Below are positions 9,727-19,042 of a stretch of DNA of 64,000 bases, piece by piece. The translations under genes were made by a program, and so were the position numbers. The stretch covers positions 194,376 through 258,375 of the forward strand of contig CACHRI010000001.1 in NCBI GenBank assembly GCA_902582155.1, given 5' to 3'. The notes beneath the pieces were generated by a model that made no database searches, had not been told where the DNA came from, and was given only the letters and a program-made list of their open reading frames with translations. How positions within the stretch are numbered: position 1 is the stretch's first letter; each line of letters starts with the position of its first letter. This stretch comes from an uncultured Pelagibacteraceae bacterium. GTDB lineage: Bacteria; Pseudomonadota; Alphaproteobacteria; Pelagibacterales; Pelagibacteraceae.

Positions 9727-10541
9727 CTATTCCCCTTTGAAATTTCTACCCCAGATTTAATGTAGCCGTTTAAAGTTCCGCAATCTAAATACTTTCCTTT
9801 AAAAATATTTCCATAAAACTTTTCATTTTTAAAAATTAAATTTTTAATTGCATCAGTAATATGGATTTCTTTTCCTTGACCTGGTTTAAGTCTTTTAATT
9901 TCGTTCATTATTCTCTTTGGTAAAATATATCTCCCAATAATAGCATAATTTGACTTTGCGTCTTTGAATTTTGGTTTTTCAACAACATCAGTAATTTGAA
10001 AACTATTTTTTTTCTTATTTTTAAAAGACAATATTCCCCAACGAGAAACAGTTTTTTTTGGAACTTTTTTTGTACTTATCACAGAACCTTTTTTTTCTTT
10101 AAATAATCTTATCATTTCTTTAGTGCAATTTTTTTTTATAATAAGGTCATCTGGTAAAAGCATTAAAAAATATTTTCCTTTTATATGTTTATTACATTTT
10201 AATACAGCATCTCCAGTTCCTTTAGGGGTATTTTGATAAACGAACTTAATCATTTTCCGGTATTTTTTTAACTTTTTATATTCCTTTTCAATTCTCTTAT
10301 CATTTTTTTTCCTGAGTAATTTTTTATAAAAAATATCATTATAAAAATATTTCTTTATATTCATTTTTTTATTAGAAATAATAAATATAAATTGTTTTAC
10401 ACCTGCATCTAAACACTCTTCCAAAATATATTCTAAATTTGGTTTTCCATTAATTGGCAATAGTTCTTTAGGCATAACACTTGTTAAAGGCAGCATTCTT
10501 GTACCTAAACCCGCTAGTGGAATAATTGCTTGTTTTATCAT
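9723..10541 (-). CDS. galU: UTP--glucose-1-phosphate uridylyltransferase
   Basis: Makes UDP-glucose from UTP and glucose-1-phosphate. The nucleotidyltransferase signature IPLAGLGTRMLPLTS runs from about residue 7 and is followed by PKELLPINGKP. Downstream family blocks are QNTPKGTGDAVL, the LPDD metal site, and VEKPK. At 272 aa it is slightly shorter than the usual 290. It heads a two-gene operon with ugd and diverges from panC across 38 bp. UDP-glucose from here could also supply galE in the glycan cassette at 44-50 kb (inference). Confidence 0.94.
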   Translation of the reverse strand: MIKQAIIPLAGLGTRMLPLTSVMPKELLPINGKPNLEYILEECLDAGVKQFIFIISNKKMNIKKYFYNDIFYKKLLRKKNDKRIEKEYKKLKKYRKMIKFVYQNTPKGTGDAVLKCNKHIKGKYFLMLLPDDLIIKKNCTKEMIRLFKEKKGSVISTKKVPKKTVSRWGILSFKNKKKNSFQITDVVEKPKFKDAKSNYAIIGRYILPKRIMNEIKRLKPGQGKEIHITDAIKNLIFKNEKFYGNIFKGKYLDCGTLNGYIKSGVEISKGNR

Positions 10542-10579
10542 ATGATTCTTTTAATAATTAATATCATTACAACTTATAA

Positions 10580-11398
10580 ATGAAAATAATTAGGCAAAAA
10601 AAAGACTTTAACAGGTTATTTAGTAAGATAAATTCCTTTTCTTTTGTACCTACTATGGGCGGGTTACATAAAGGTCATGAGCATTTAATTAAAAAAGCCG
10701 GAAGAAGAAATAAAAATGTTCTTGTAAGTATCTTTGTAAATCCCAAACAGTTTAATTCAAAAAATGATTTTAACACTTATCCAAGAAATTTTAAAAAGGA
10801 TGTCCAAATATTAAAGAAACTTAAAGTCAGATACTTATTTTATCCTAAATTTAAAGATATTTTTTTATTTAAAACTAAAAATAAGATTTACTTGCACCCA
10901 TTTTCTAAAAAATTATGTGGTAAATATAGACCTGGCCATTTTAAAGGTGTTTTGGATGTTGTAAATAGATTGCTAGAAATATTGAAACCAAATTATATGT
11001 ACTTAGGGGAAAAGGACTTTCAACAACTATTTTTAATAAAAAAACACATAGTCAAAAATAATATTAAAACTATAATTATTCCATGCAAGACAGTTCGTAA
11101 TCAAAGTTTAATACCTTATTCTTCAAGAAACATGAATTTAAATAAACATGATAAATATTTGGCTTCAAAGGTGTTTAAAATTTTAAAAAAGGAAAAAATT
11201 TTAATTAAAAAAAGGAGGGGAAAAAAAATTAACTTATCGCATATTAAAAACAAAATTTTTGATCTTGGTGTAAAAAAAATTGATTACATTGAAGCTTTAA
11301 ATTTAAAAAGTTTAAAAAAAGCAAAAAAATCAAATGAAAATTTTAATATTTTTTCTGCATTTTATATTAATAAAGTAAGATTAATTGATAACTTTTAA
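10580..11398 (+). CDS. panC: Pantoate--beta-alanine ligase
   Basis: Joins pantoate and beta-alanine with ATP to give pantothenate, the CoA precursor. The cytidylyltransferase-like HxGH site appears as PTMGGLHKGH at residues 24-33. The family segments VNPKQFN, GHFKGVLDVVNRL, GEKDFQQ and the KMSKS-equivalent YSSRNMNL are all present. At 272 aa it is close to the usual length. The product is very Lys-rich, like its neighbours. It overlaps the convergent mgtE gene by four bases, leaving no room for a terminator. Confidence 0.93.
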   Translation: MKIIRQKKDFNRLFSKINSFSFVPTMGGLHKGHEHLIKKAGRRNKNVLVSIFVNPKQFNSKNDFNTYPRNFKKDVQILKKLKVRYLFYPKFKDIFLFKTKNKIYLHPFSKKLCGKYRPGHFKGVLDVVNRLLEILKPNYMYLGEKDFQQLFLIKKHIVKNNIKTIIIPCKTVRNQSLIPYSSRNMNLNKHDKYLASKVFKILKKEKILIKKRRGKKINLSHIKNKIFDLGVKKIDYIEALNLKSLKKAKKSNENFNIFSAFYINKVRLIDNF

Positions 11399-12774
11399 TT
11401 AAGAAAAAAATAAGACCCTATTCCTAAAAATGAAAGAAAACCTATAACATCTGTAATAGTTGTAACAAAAACACTTGAAGCTAACGCCGGGTCAATATTC
11501 GCCTTTTTAAGAGACACAGGCACTAATATTCCAAATAATCCGGCTACTATCATATTTAGAACCATTGATATTCCAATTAGTAAAGAAAGTTTTAATTCTT
11601 GAAACCAAAATTGAACGATTATAGCAGTTATAATTGCAAAAATTATTCCATTTAATATGCCTATTAAAAATTCTTTACCAACAATTTTATTAAAATTACC
11701 AGATGAAAGCTCCTTAGTTGCTATAGCTCTAATTGTAACTGCTAAAGTTTGCATACCAGCATTTCCACCCATTGATGCAACTATTGGCATTAAAAAAGCT
11801 AACGCAACCATTTGTTCAATTGAAGCACCAAATAAACTTATTACCCATGTAGCCAAGAGAGCAGTAAAAAGATTCAATAACAGCCAGTTAAATCTTCTTT
11901 TTGTTTTTACAAAAACACTATCAGTAATTTCCTCATCTCCAACTCCTGCAAGTCTTAAAACATCTTCCTCAGCCTCTTCTTGTACAACAGTAACTACATC
12001 GTCTGCGGTTATCATTCCAACTAGTTTATTATTTTTGTTTACTACGCCAGCAGAAACTAGGTTATAATTTTCAAAAGTATGTCCAACTTCTTCTTTATCC
12101 ATATTCACTGATATTAAAACTGGCATTTCTCTCATAATTGAATTCATTTTTTTTTCTCTAGGAGTTCTTAATACCCGTGATGAAGGAACTATACCTATTG
12201 GTTTAAAGTCATTATCCACGATAAATATTTCTAAAAATTCTTGTGGTAAATCTTTACTTTCTCTTAAATAGTCAATCGTTTGACCAACTGACCAATCACT
12301 AGGGACAGCAGTAAATTCTCTTTGCATAATCCTTGCCGCTGAGTCTTCAGGATAACTTAGTCCCTCTTCTAAAAGAAATCTATCCTTTGGTGGCAATTTA
12401 TCTAGTACAGAATATTTTTTTTCTTGATTTAGGTTTTCAAGAATAGAGATAGCGTTGTCAGATTCTAATCTTTTTATAATTTTTGCTATTGAGTCTGAGG
12501 ACAGTAACTGAAGAATTTCAGTTTGAATTGACTCATTTATCTCTACAAAGATTTCTGGATCAATATCAAATTCCTCTATCTCTATTAACTTTGCCCTAGT
12601 TTCTGAGGACAGATTTTCGATTAGATTTGCTACATCAGAAGGATGTAAATCAGCTAAAGTTTGATTTATGAATTTAATATCAGATGACTTTATTTTATCA
12701 CTAAAGATACTTAAAAATTCTTTGTTAAAATCAAAATTAACATTTTTTCCACCTATTGACTTTACTAAACTCAT
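11395..12774 (-). CDS. mgtE: Magnesium transporter MgtE
   Basis: Inner-membrane Mg2+ channel gated by its cytoplasmic domains. The order is an N-terminal helical superhelix (about 20-135, with LHPSDVANLIENL), two CBS domains (about 140-265, including VPSDWSVGQTIDYLRES and GMITADDVVTVVQEE), then about five membrane helices from residue 290. The pore-region signature MPIVASMGGNAGMQT is present. The 459-aa length is normal. The ATG start is separated by 61 bp from the divergent lipB. Confidence 0.95.
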   Translation of the reverse strand: MSLVKSIGGKNVNFDFNKEFLSIFSDKIKSSDIKFINQTLADLHPSDVANLIENLSSETRAKLIEIEEFDIDPEIFVEINESIQTEILQLLSSDSIAKIIKRLESDNAISILENLNQEKKYSVLDKLPPKDRFLLEEGLSYPEDSAARIMQREFTAVPSDWSVGQTIDYLRESKDLPQEFLEIFIVDNDFKPIGIVPSSRVLRTPREKKMNSIMREMPVLISVNMDKEEVGHTFENYNLVSAGVVNKNNKLVGMITADDVVTVVQEEAEEDVLRLAGVGDEEITDSVFVKTKRRFNWLLLNLFTALLATWVISLFGASIEQMVALAFLMPIVASMGGNAGMQTLAVTIRAIATKELSSGNFNKIVGKEFLIGILNGIIFAIITAIIVQFWFQELKLSLLIGISMVLNMIVAGLFGILVPVSLKKANIDPALASSVFVTTITDVIGFLSFLGIGSYFFLN

Positions 12775-12812
12775 AAAAATCCTTGATTTCTTTTTTTGAG
12801 ACTAATAATTCA

Positions 12813-12818
12813 TATAAT
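12813..12818 (+). promoter_or_regulatory. Candidate -10 box upstream of lipB
   Basis: A consensus TATAAT lies 17 bases before the lipB ATG in the 61-bp gap between divergent mgtE and lipB. No convincing -35 lies at 16-18 bp: TTGAGA at 12796-12801 is too close and TTGATT at 12783-12788 too far. It is a weak call because such hexamers are frequent in this A/T-rich sequence. Confidence 0.35.
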
Positions 12819-12835
12819 GGTAAAATTCAAATTAA

Positions 12836-13447
12836 ATGAGCATAGATATAAAAATAAGCAAAAAAAGGATACCTTATAAAAAGGCAATGGTTACTCTCGA
12901 AAAAAGAGTGCAAGAAGTAGAAAAAGGCCGTAAAAAAGAATTTATATGGATCTTAGAACATCCATTAATCTTTACTGCAGGGATTAGATCTAAAGAAAAT
13001 GAAATTTTAGATAAAAAGATTCGAATATTTAAAACTAATAGAGGTGGAAAAATAACTATTCATAATCCGGGACAAAAAATAATATATTTTGTAATAAACT
13101 TAAATAAAAGAAAAAAGGATGTTAGAAAGTTTATAAATATTATTGAAAAAAGCATAATAGAATTTTTAAAAATATATGGAGTATCTGCCCATTCCGATAG
13201 AAAAAATGTTGGTATTTGGGTTCAAGATAAAAAAATTGCAGCTATTGGAATTAGAATAAAAAAATGGATTGCATATCATGGCTGTTCAATAAATATTAAA
13301 AATAATCTTTCTTTATACAAAAAAATAGTTCCATGTGGATTAAACAATAAAATGGTGACATCATTAGAACAGATCGGAGTGAAAAATCCTAAATTCGTAT
13401 TACAGAATTTAAAAAGAATTTTTTCAAAGAATTTATCTAAAATTTAA
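12836..13447 (+). CDS. lipB: Lipoyl(octanoyl) transferase
   Basis: Transfers octanoate from acyl carrier protein to the lipoyl domains of 2-oxoacid dehydrogenases and the glycine cleavage system. The conserved blocks are EHPLIFTAG, RGGKITIHNPGQ at 69-80, the catalytic Lys K133 in KKIAAIGIRI, and the catalytic Cys C167 in KIVPCGLNN. The length of 203 aa is typical. Its partner lipA, which inserts the sulfur atoms, is at 57.1-58.0 kb. The 3' end overlaps the convergent pseudouridine synthase gene by 15 bp. Confidence 0.94.
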   Translation: MSIDIKISKKRIPYKKAMVTLEKRVQEVEKGRKKEFIWILEHPLIFTAGIRSKENEILDKKIRIFKTNRGGKITIHNPGQKIIYFVINLNKRKKDVRKFINIIEKSIIEFLKIYGVSAHSDRKNVGIWVQDKKIAAIGIRIKKWIAYHGCSINIKNNLSLYKKIVPCGLNNKMVTSLEQIGVKNPKFVLQNLKRIFSKNLSKI

Positions 13448-14335
13448 ATTAATCTTCTTTTTAAATATTTCATCATAATTAGCTTGATATGTAAATTTAT
13501 TGTCATTTTTCATAAATTTTAATTTATACGAATGAAGAAGCATAATATTTTCTCTTGAAGATTTATTTTTTTCTAAATAATACTTCGGATCACCGATTAT
13601 TGGGAATCCTCTTTTAAATAATTGCTTTCTTAATTGATGTTTCCTTCCAGTTTGTGGAATAAGTTCTAAAAAAGAAAATTTATTATTTGATTTAAGCACT
13701 CTTATTAAAGTAATTGCTCTAGATGTAATTCTTTTTTTATTTTCAAAATATTCTAATTCATCGTCCATTCTTTTAATTGTTCTTGGAAATTCTCCTCTTA
13801 CAATTGCTAAATAAGTTTTATGAATTTTTCTTAATCTAAATAAAGATGTAAAAAATTGGGCTGTTGATCGGTTTTTTGCCACTAGTAAAACGCCTGATGT
13901 TTCTTTATCTAATCTGTGAACAACGTAGGGTTTTGATAATTCAAAAAATTTAGTTTTTTTTAAAGTGTCCACAATATTTCTTAAATTTTTTGTTCCAGAC
14001 TGTACAGCTATTCCTCTTGGTTTATTAATTACGATATAATCGTCATTATTATGTAATATAAAATTTTCAAATTTCTTACTCTCATTTACCGATGGTAAAT
14101 ACTGAATCTTTTTTTTAGTATTAGTCGGATTGTAATTCGATAGATTTAAAATTGTTACTCTATCTCCTTCCAAAACTCTAAAAGAAGATTTTATTTTTTT
14201 ATTATTTACTTTAATTTTGCTTGTTCTTATTAATTTTTGTATTAAAGAGTTTGGAATGTTAATAACGTTTTTCTTAAACCATTTATCAAATCTAGTATTA
14301 TTATAATCTTTTTTAATTATGAACTTATTAAGCAT
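13433..14335 (-). CDS. RluA/RluC-family 23S rRNA pseudouridine synthase
   Basis: Isomerises specific uridines in large-subunit rRNA. It has an N-terminal S4 RNA-binding domain (about 14-62, NTRFDKWFKKN...IKVNNKKI) and a catalytic domain with VVHRLDKETSG, where D143 is the nucleophilic aspartate. INKPRGIAVQSG and PQTGRKHQLRKQL are further family blocks. At 300 aa it resembles RluC more than RluD, but the exact target uridines cannot be decided here. The gene starts 11 bases after rplQ, so it may be read through from the ribosomal operon. Its end overlaps lipB. Confidence 0.88.
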   Translation of the reverse strand: MLNKFIIKKDYNNTRFDKWFKKNVINIPNSLIQKLIRTSKIKVNNKKIKSSFRVLEGDRVTILNLSNYNPTNTKKKIQYLPSVNESKKFENFILHNNDDYIVINKPRGIAVQSGTKNLRNIVDTLKKTKFFELSKPYVVHRLDKETSGVLLVAKNRSTAQFFTSLFRLRKIHKTYLAIVRGEFPRTIKRMDDELEYFENKKRITSRAITLIRVLKSNNKFSFLELIPQTGRKHQLRKQLFKRGFPIIGDPKYYLEKNKSSRENIMLLHSYKLKFMKNDNKFTYQANYDEIFKKKINLNFR

Positions 14336-14346
14336 GTAAACGATTA

Positions 14347-14790
14347 CTACTTACTTGCTGGCTGAGCTTTTTGCTCGTTTTTTTTTGTTTTATCTTCTAC
14401 TTTTTTTGGTTTATCTATTTTCTTTGCTTCTACATTTCTGTCAACCAATTCAATAACAGCCATAGGGGCATCGTCGCCTGTTCTAAATCCTGCCTTAAGA
14501 ACTCTTGAATATCCACCGTTTCTTTTTACATATCTTTTAGAAAGTTCATCAAAAACTTTTTTTACTGATGACTGGTTTTGCAATTTAGAGAAAAGTTTTT
14601 TTTTATTTTTTAAATCGTTTTTTTTTCCGATTGTTATGACTTTATCAATTTGTGGTTTTAGCTCTTTTGCTTTTGGCAGGGTAGTTATGATCTGCTCATA
14701 TTTTATAAGAGAATTTAGCATATTCTTGAACAATGCTTTTCTGTGTTCAGATGATTTATTTAGTTTTCTGTAACCTAAATTATGTCTCAT
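14347..14790 (-). CDS. rplQ: 50S ribosomal protein L17
   Basis: Large-subunit protein near the exit tunnel. The hallmark opening [21 protein letters not shown] is present (quoted here to its first 20 residues only in part: [18 protein letters not shown]). [20 protein letters not shown] follows near 94-113. The family core ends near residue 125. The extra Lys/Glu-rich tail (to 147 aa, ending QKAQPASK) makes it longer than the E. coli protein. Last ribosomal gene of the block; its start overlaps the rpoA stop by one base. Confidence 0.96.
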   Translation of the reverse strand: MRHNLGYRKLNKSSEHRKALFKNMLNSLIKYEQIITTLPKAKELKPQIDKVITIGKKNDLKNKKKLFSKLQNQSSVKKVFDELSKRYVKRNGGYSRVLKAGFRTGDDAPMAVIELVDRNVEAKKIDKPKKVEDKTKKNEQKAQPASK

Positions 14791-15824
14791 TAGTAGTTGT
14801 TTTCTTCAAGTTTTTTTGACATTTCAGCAATATTATCCGGAGGCCAATTAGGAATTTCCATCCCTAAATATAAAGACATAGTGCTTAAAACTTCTTTTAT
14901 TTCATTTAAAGATTTTCTTCCAAAGTTAGGTGTTCGCAGCATTTCTGGTTCTGTTTTCTGAACTAAGTCCCCAATGTAAATAATATTATCATTTTTTAAA
15001 CAATTCATTGATCTGACAGAAAGTTCTAATTCCTCAACTCTTTTTAAAAGATTTTTATTAAATTCTGGCTCACTTGATTTGACTTCTTTAACAATTTCTT
15101 TTGGATCCTCAAAATTTACAAACATTGATAATTGATCTTGAAAAATTCTTGCAGAATAAGCTATAGCATCTTCCGCGGCTACAGTTCCATTAGTTTCAAC
15201 ACTCATTACTAATTTATCATAATCTAACGCACTTCCTGCTCTTGTGTTCTCAATGGCAAAAGATACTTTTTTTACTGGGCTAAACAAAGAGTCAATAGAA
15301 ATTAAACCCAACGGACTATCTTCAGATCGATTTTTTGGTGCCGGGACATATCCTTTTCCAGAATTTACAAATAGCTCCATATGGAAATTTGTTTTTTCGT
15401 CAACATTGCATATTGTTTGATCGGGATTTAATATTTCTACTTCGGGTACTAAAGTAATATCTTTAGCTTTAACCTCTTTAGGTCCTTTAACATCTAAAAC
15501 AATTTTCTTCGAACTTGTTGAATTGCATTTAATGGCCAAATTTTTTACATTAAGTACAATATCAGTAACATCTTCTCTTACACCTTTTATTGATGAAAAT
15601 TCGTGTAAAACTCCATCAATTTGTATAGCTGTTACCGCAGCACCTTGAATTGATGATAATAAAATTCTTCTAAGAGAATTACCAATTGTTTGACCAAAAC
15701 CTTTTTCAAGAGGTTCTGCAACAACTTTTGCAATAGATTTGTCATCGTTGCTTGTTATATTTAACTTATTTGGTTTTATTAGTTCTTTCCAGTTTTTATC
15801 AATTACGCTAGTTCCTGTTTGCAT
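14790..15824 (-). CDS. rpoA: DNA-directed RNA polymerase subunit alpha
   Basis: Forms the dimer that nucleates assembly of RNA polymerase. The N-terminal domain (about 15-235) shows [20 protein letters not shown] and [16 protein letters not shown]. The C-terminal domain (about 260-344) carries the DNA- and activator-contacting helices ([18 protein letters not shown]). It has 344 aa, a normal alphaproteobacterial length. A GGAGAG Shine-Dalgarno lies just before the ATG inside the end of rpsK, with a one-base stop/start overlap. Confidence 0.97.
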   Translation of the reverse strand: MQTGTSVIDKNWKELIKPNKLNITSNDDKSIAKVVAEPLEKGFGQTIGNSLRRILLSSIQGAAVTAIQIDGVLHEFSSIKGVREDVTDIVLNVKNLAIKCNSTSSKKIVLDVKGPKEVKAKDITLVPEVEILNPDQTICNVDEKTNFHMELFVNSGKGYVPAPKNRSEDSPLGLISIDSLFSPVKKVSFAIENTRAGSALDYDKLVMSVETNGTVAAEDAIAYSARIFQDQLSMFVNFEDPKEIVKEVKSSEPEFNKNLLKRVEELELSVRSMNCLKNDNIIYIGDLVQKTEPEMLRTPNFGRKSLNEIKEVLSTMSLYLGMEIPNWPPDNIAEMSKKLEENNY

Positions 15825-16267
15825 TACACTCTCCTTTTTTTTGGTGGCCTTGTGCCATTGTGTGGCATTGGTGTAGTATCTTTGATAGAAATTATTTTGA
15901 ATCCTCTTGATTGCAAAGATCTTAAGGCAGTTTCTCTACCTGAGCCCGGTCCTTTTACTTGTACCGTTAAAGTTCTTAGGCCCATTTCATAGGCTTTTGC
16001 TCCAGCATCGTCAGCAGCTACTTGAGCGGCATATGGTGTTGATTTTCTTGAACCTTTAAATCCTTTTGATCCTGCTGAAGACCAAGAAATGACATTACCC
16101 GTTTCATCAGCAATTGAAATTATTGTATTGTTAAAAGTTGAATTAACAAAAGCAATTCCAGAAGTAATATTTCTTTTAACTTTCTTTTTTTTTTTAAATT
16201 GCGTTTCTTTTTTAACTAAATCTGATTTGTTTTCAATATCCTTTTTTTCCGAATTTTTTTTACTCAT
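15824..16267 (-). CDS. rpsK: 30S ribosomal protein S11
   Basis: Platform protein of the small subunit. The core is recognised from [18 protein letters not shown] (about 38-55) through [19 protein letters not shown] to the C-terminal [15 protein letters not shown]. At 147 aa it has roughly 18 extra N-terminal residues, rich in Lys and Glu, compared with the 129-residue E. coli protein. It starts three bases after rpsM and overlaps rpoA. Confidence 0.96.
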   Translation of the reverse strand: MSKKNSEKKDIENKSDLVKKETQFKKKKKVKRNITSGIAFVNSTFNNTIISIADETGNVISWSSAGSKGFKGSRKSTPYAAQVAADDAGAKAYEMGLRTLTVQVKGPGSGRETALRSLQSRGFKIISIKDTTPMPHNGTRPPKKRRV

Positions 16268-16269
16268 AA

Positions 16270-16653
16270 CTATTTTTTAAGTGGTGTTAATTTTTTTCCT
16301 GCGATAGCTATTGCTTTACCTTTTCTTGTTCTGGCATTACAATGTGTTCTTTGTCCTCTTACAGGTAATTTTTTCTTATGTCTGCTTCCTCTATATGTTG
16401 CTAAATCAACAAGCCTCTTTATATTGACAGAAATTTCTCTTCTCAAATCACCTTCAACTTTATGATTGCTGTCAATATATTCTCTTATTTTTAAAACCTG
16501 ATCTTCTGAAAGTTCGTTAACTCTAGTTTTTTCTGAGATATTTAATTCTTTACAAATTTTCTTTGACGAATGTAGCCCGATGCCATGTATGTAGGTTAAT
16601 GCTATACTGACAACTTTATTTTGTGGAATGTTTATTCCTGCTATTCGAGCCAT
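16270..16653 (-). CDS. rpsM: 30S ribosomal protein S13
   Basis: Head protein of the small subunit that contacts the P-site tRNA and the B1 bridge. [15 protein letters not shown] opens it, and [16 protein letters not shown] marks the C-terminal tRNA-contacting tail. It has 127 aa. It is the first gene after a strong promoter candidate at 16681-16708 and heads rpsM-rpsK-rpoA-rplQ. infA and rpmJ, which precede rpsM in some bacteria, are not here. Confidence 0.97.
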   Translation of the reverse strand: MARIAGINIPQNKVVSIALTYIHGIGLHSSKKICKELNISEKTRVNELSEDQVLKIREYIDSNHKVEGDLRREISVNIKRLVDLATYRGSRHKKKLPVRGQRTHCNARTRKGKAIAIAGKKLTPLKK

Positions 16654-16680
16654 ATTTAAAGGGTTTATTAATAATGCGTA

Positions 16681-16708
16681 TTTATATGGCCTTATTGATC
16701 AATGTCAA
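16681..16708 (-). promoter_or_regulatory. Promoter of rpsM-rpsK-rpoA-rplQ
   Basis: On the minus strand a perfect -35 TTGACA (16703-16708) is followed by a 16-bp spacer and TATAAA (16681-16686). A GC-containing discriminator TACGC (16676-16680) comes next. It sits in the 57-bp gap between adk and rpsM and predicts a start site near 16674. It lets the alpha operon be transcribed independently of the long spc/S10 transcript. Confidence 0.75.
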
Positions 16709-16710
16709 CC

Positions 16711-17277
16711 CTATATAAGGGTCATTATATCGCTAATTTCTTTGTTTATTTGATTAATTGGCTTCTCTCCATTGATCACCTTTAATAAATTCAATTTTTT
16801 ATAATATTCAATCACTGGCTCGGTTGATTTTTCGTAAGTTTCGTATCTTTTAATTGCAATTTCCTCGTTGTCATCCAGTCTTTTTTCTAAAGTTCGTCTT
16901 TCTGAAATTCGTTTTTTTATCGTATCCAAACTTACTGATAATTTTAAAACGATACTTATTTTTTGTTTATATTTTTTTAATAAATTATCTAGGTTTTTAG
17001 CTTGTGCTAAATTTCGTGGATATCCATCAAAAATTATTCTATTTTGGTAGTCAATATTAGATATTACCTTTTCAATTAAATCTGAAACAATTTGATCTGA
17101 AACGAGGGCTCCAGAATTAATTACGGATGAAATTTTTTTCCCTGTTGGTGTAGCTGCAGTAATTTCTTTTCTTAAAAATTCTCCTGTAGAAAGCTGGAAC
17201 ATTTTAAATTTTTCGGCTATGAATTTAGATTGAGTACCTTTACCAGCACCAGGTGGACCAAAAATAACTATGTTCAT
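16711..17277 (-). CDS. adk: Adenylate kinase (short-lid form)
   Basis: Catalyses ATP + AMP to 2 ADP. The P-loop GPPGAGKGT is at 7-15, the AMP-site FDGYPRNLAQA is near 83-93, and the lid begins at SERRTLEKRLDD. The lid is only a short loop without the CxxC zinc site or the longer insertion of the 214-aa E. coli enzyme, giving 188 aa. This matches the known short-lid adenylate kinase subfamily. It lies five bases after secY, in the conserved spc-operon position. Confidence 0.95.
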   Translation of the reverse strand: MNIVIFGPPGAGKGTQSKFIAEKFKMFQLSTGEFLRKEITAATPTGKKISSVINSGALVSDQIVSDLIEKVISNIDYQNRIIFDGYPRNLAQAKNLDNLLKKYKQKISIVLKLSVSLDTIKKRISERRTLEKRLDDNEEIAIKRYETYEKSTEPVIEYYKKLNLLKVINGEKPINQINKEISDIMTLI

Positions 17278-17281
17278 TTAA

Positions 17282-18583
17282 TTATTTCCCAAATTTTGCT
17301 TTTTTAATTAATGACTCGTACTGAGAACTCATTAATCTTGTCTGCACTTGTGTCACTGTATCCATTGCTACCACTACTACAATTAAGATTGATGTCCCTC
17401 CTAAATAAAAAGGTATTGGGTATTTTGAAATTAGAAATTCAGGCATCAAACAAACTATTGTCAAATACATAGCTCCTATAGTTGTTAGTCTTGTTAGTAT
17501 AGTTTCAATATATTCAGCAGATCTTTCACCGGGTCTAATTCCAGGTATATAACCACCGTATTTTCTTAAATTTTCAGCTGTCTCTTTAGGATTAAATACA
17601 ATTGATGTATAGAAAAAAGAAAAAAATATTATACCAAAAGCATATAGAGCCATATATAAGGGCTGCCCTTGAGTGAAAAGAGAGGAAATATTTAAAAACA
17701 TTTCTGATTCAGCAAACCCAAAATTACTTACTGTAATTGGTAACAATAAAAGAGCAGAGGCAAATATTGCTGGTATTACCCCAGCTGTATTAATTTTAAG
17801 AGGAAGATGAGAAGATTCTCCACCATATATTTTATTGCCCATTTGTCTTTTAGGATAATTTATTAATATTTTCCTAACAGCTCTTTCAAAAAAAACAATG
17901 AACAAAACAGTAACAATAACTAAAAGAAAAATTCCTACTATCATAACAGCTGATAGAGCACCTGTTCTTCCTAATTCAAATGTTGATGCCAATGCTCTAG
18001 GTATTTCAGCGACAATGCCAGAAAAAATAATTAGTGAGATACCATTTCCTATTCCTCTTAAAGTAATTTGTTCTCCTAGCCACATTAGAAAAGTTGTGCC
18101 GGCTACCAAAGATATAGTTGTTGTAACTCTAAAATACATACCAGGTTCTAATACTAAATTACCAGCATTTTCTATACCAACTGCAACTCCGTAACCTTGT
18201 AAACCAGCAATTAAAACTGTTCCATATCTTGTAATTTGAGTTATTTTTTTTCTACCTATTTCACCTTGTTCTTTTAAGTTTTTAAAATAGTCCGACGTTC
18301 CAGTTAACAATTGCACAATAATTGATGAAGATATGTAAGGCATTATCCCTAAGGCGAAGATTGCCATTCTAGTAACAGCGCCGCCTGAGAACATGTTAAA
18401 CATTCCAAGTAAACCCTTTTGACTTGCGGACATCATTTCTTTTAGAGCAATAGGATCTATGCCAGAAAGAGGTATATAAGTGCCAAGCCTGTAGATGATT
18501 AATAAAAAAATTGTAAAGAAAATTCTATTTTTAAGATCCGTAGCGTGGCTAAAAGCACCTGGGTTTAAACTTTCACTAGACAT
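17282..18583 (-). CDS. secY: Protein translocase subunit SecY
   Basis: Ten-helix channel of the Sec translocase in the inner membrane. Characteristic blocks are FTIFLLIIYRLGTYIPLSGID near the first helix, FSGGAVTRMAIFALGIMPYIS, GNGISLIIFSGIVA, and the C-terminal YLGGTSILIVVVVAMDT. The length of 433 aa is usual. Its partners secE (41.2 kb) and secG (62.0 kb) are both in this window. It starts six bases after rplO. Confidence 0.97.
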   Translation of the reverse strand: MSSESLNPGAFSHATDLKNRIFFTIFLLIIYRLGTYIPLSGIDPIALKEMMSASQKGLLGMFNMFSGGAVTRMAIFALGIMPYISSSIIVQLLTGTSDYFKNLKEQGEIGRKKITQITRYGTVLIAGLQGYGVAVGIENAGNLVLEPGMYFRVTTTISLVAGTTFLMWLGEQITLRGIGNGISLIIFSGIVAEIPRALASTFELGRTGALSAVMIVGIFLLVIVTVLFIVFFERAVRKILINYPKRQMGNKIYGGESSHLPLKINTAGVIPAIFASALLLLPITVSNFGFAESEMFLNISSLFTQGQPLYMALYAFGIIFFSFFYTSIVFNPKETAENLRKYGGYIPGIRPGERSAEYIETILTRLTTIGAMYLTIVCLMPEFLISKYPIPFYLGGTSILIVVVVAMDTVTQVQTRLMSSQYESLIKKAKFGK

Positions 18584-18589
18584 AGATTA

Positions 18590-19042
18590 TCAATTTTTAA
18601 TTAAAGTTAATTTTCCTCCAACTTTTTCTATTTTTTCCTTTGCTTGCTTAGAAACAAAATTAACAGAAAAGTTTATTTTTTCTTTTATCTCACCCTGGCC
18701 TAAAATTTTTAATTTTTCATACTTCTTAGATATAATTTTATTATTTTGGAGCATCTTTAAATCTAAATTAGTGTCTAATTTAAATTTTTTTTGATCGAAA
18801 AAACTTTGAATTTTCGATAAATTTAAAATTGCTATACTATCTTTCTTTATTGGCTTAAATCCTCTTTTTGGTAATCTTCTAAATAATGGCATTTGACCAC
18901 CTTCAAAACTTTTAATTGCCACTCCAGATCTAGACTTTTGACCTTTATGGCCTCTGCCTGAAGTTTTTCCCTTACCAGAACCTATACCTCTACCTGGTCT
19001 TATTTTTTTTTTATGAGTTTTCGTTAAAGAATTAAGTTTCAT
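18590..19042 (-). CDS. rplO: 50S ribosomal protein L15
   Basis: Late-assembly large-subunit protein. The Gly/Lys-rich N-terminus RPGRGIGSGKGKTSGRGHKG (about 16-35) and FEGGQMPLFRRLPKRGF (about 46-62) identify it. It has 150 aa. It directly follows rpsE with a one-base stop/start overlap. The usual rpmD (L30) gene between them is therefore absent. Confidence 0.96.
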   Translation of the reverse strand: MKLNSLTKTHKKKIRPGRGIGSGKGKTSGRGHKGQKSRSGVAIKSFEGGQMPLFRRLPKRGFKPIKKDSIAILNLSKIQSFFDQKKFKLDTNLDLKMLQNNKIISKKYEKLKILGQGEIKEKINFSVNFVSKQAKEKIEKVGGKLTLIKN

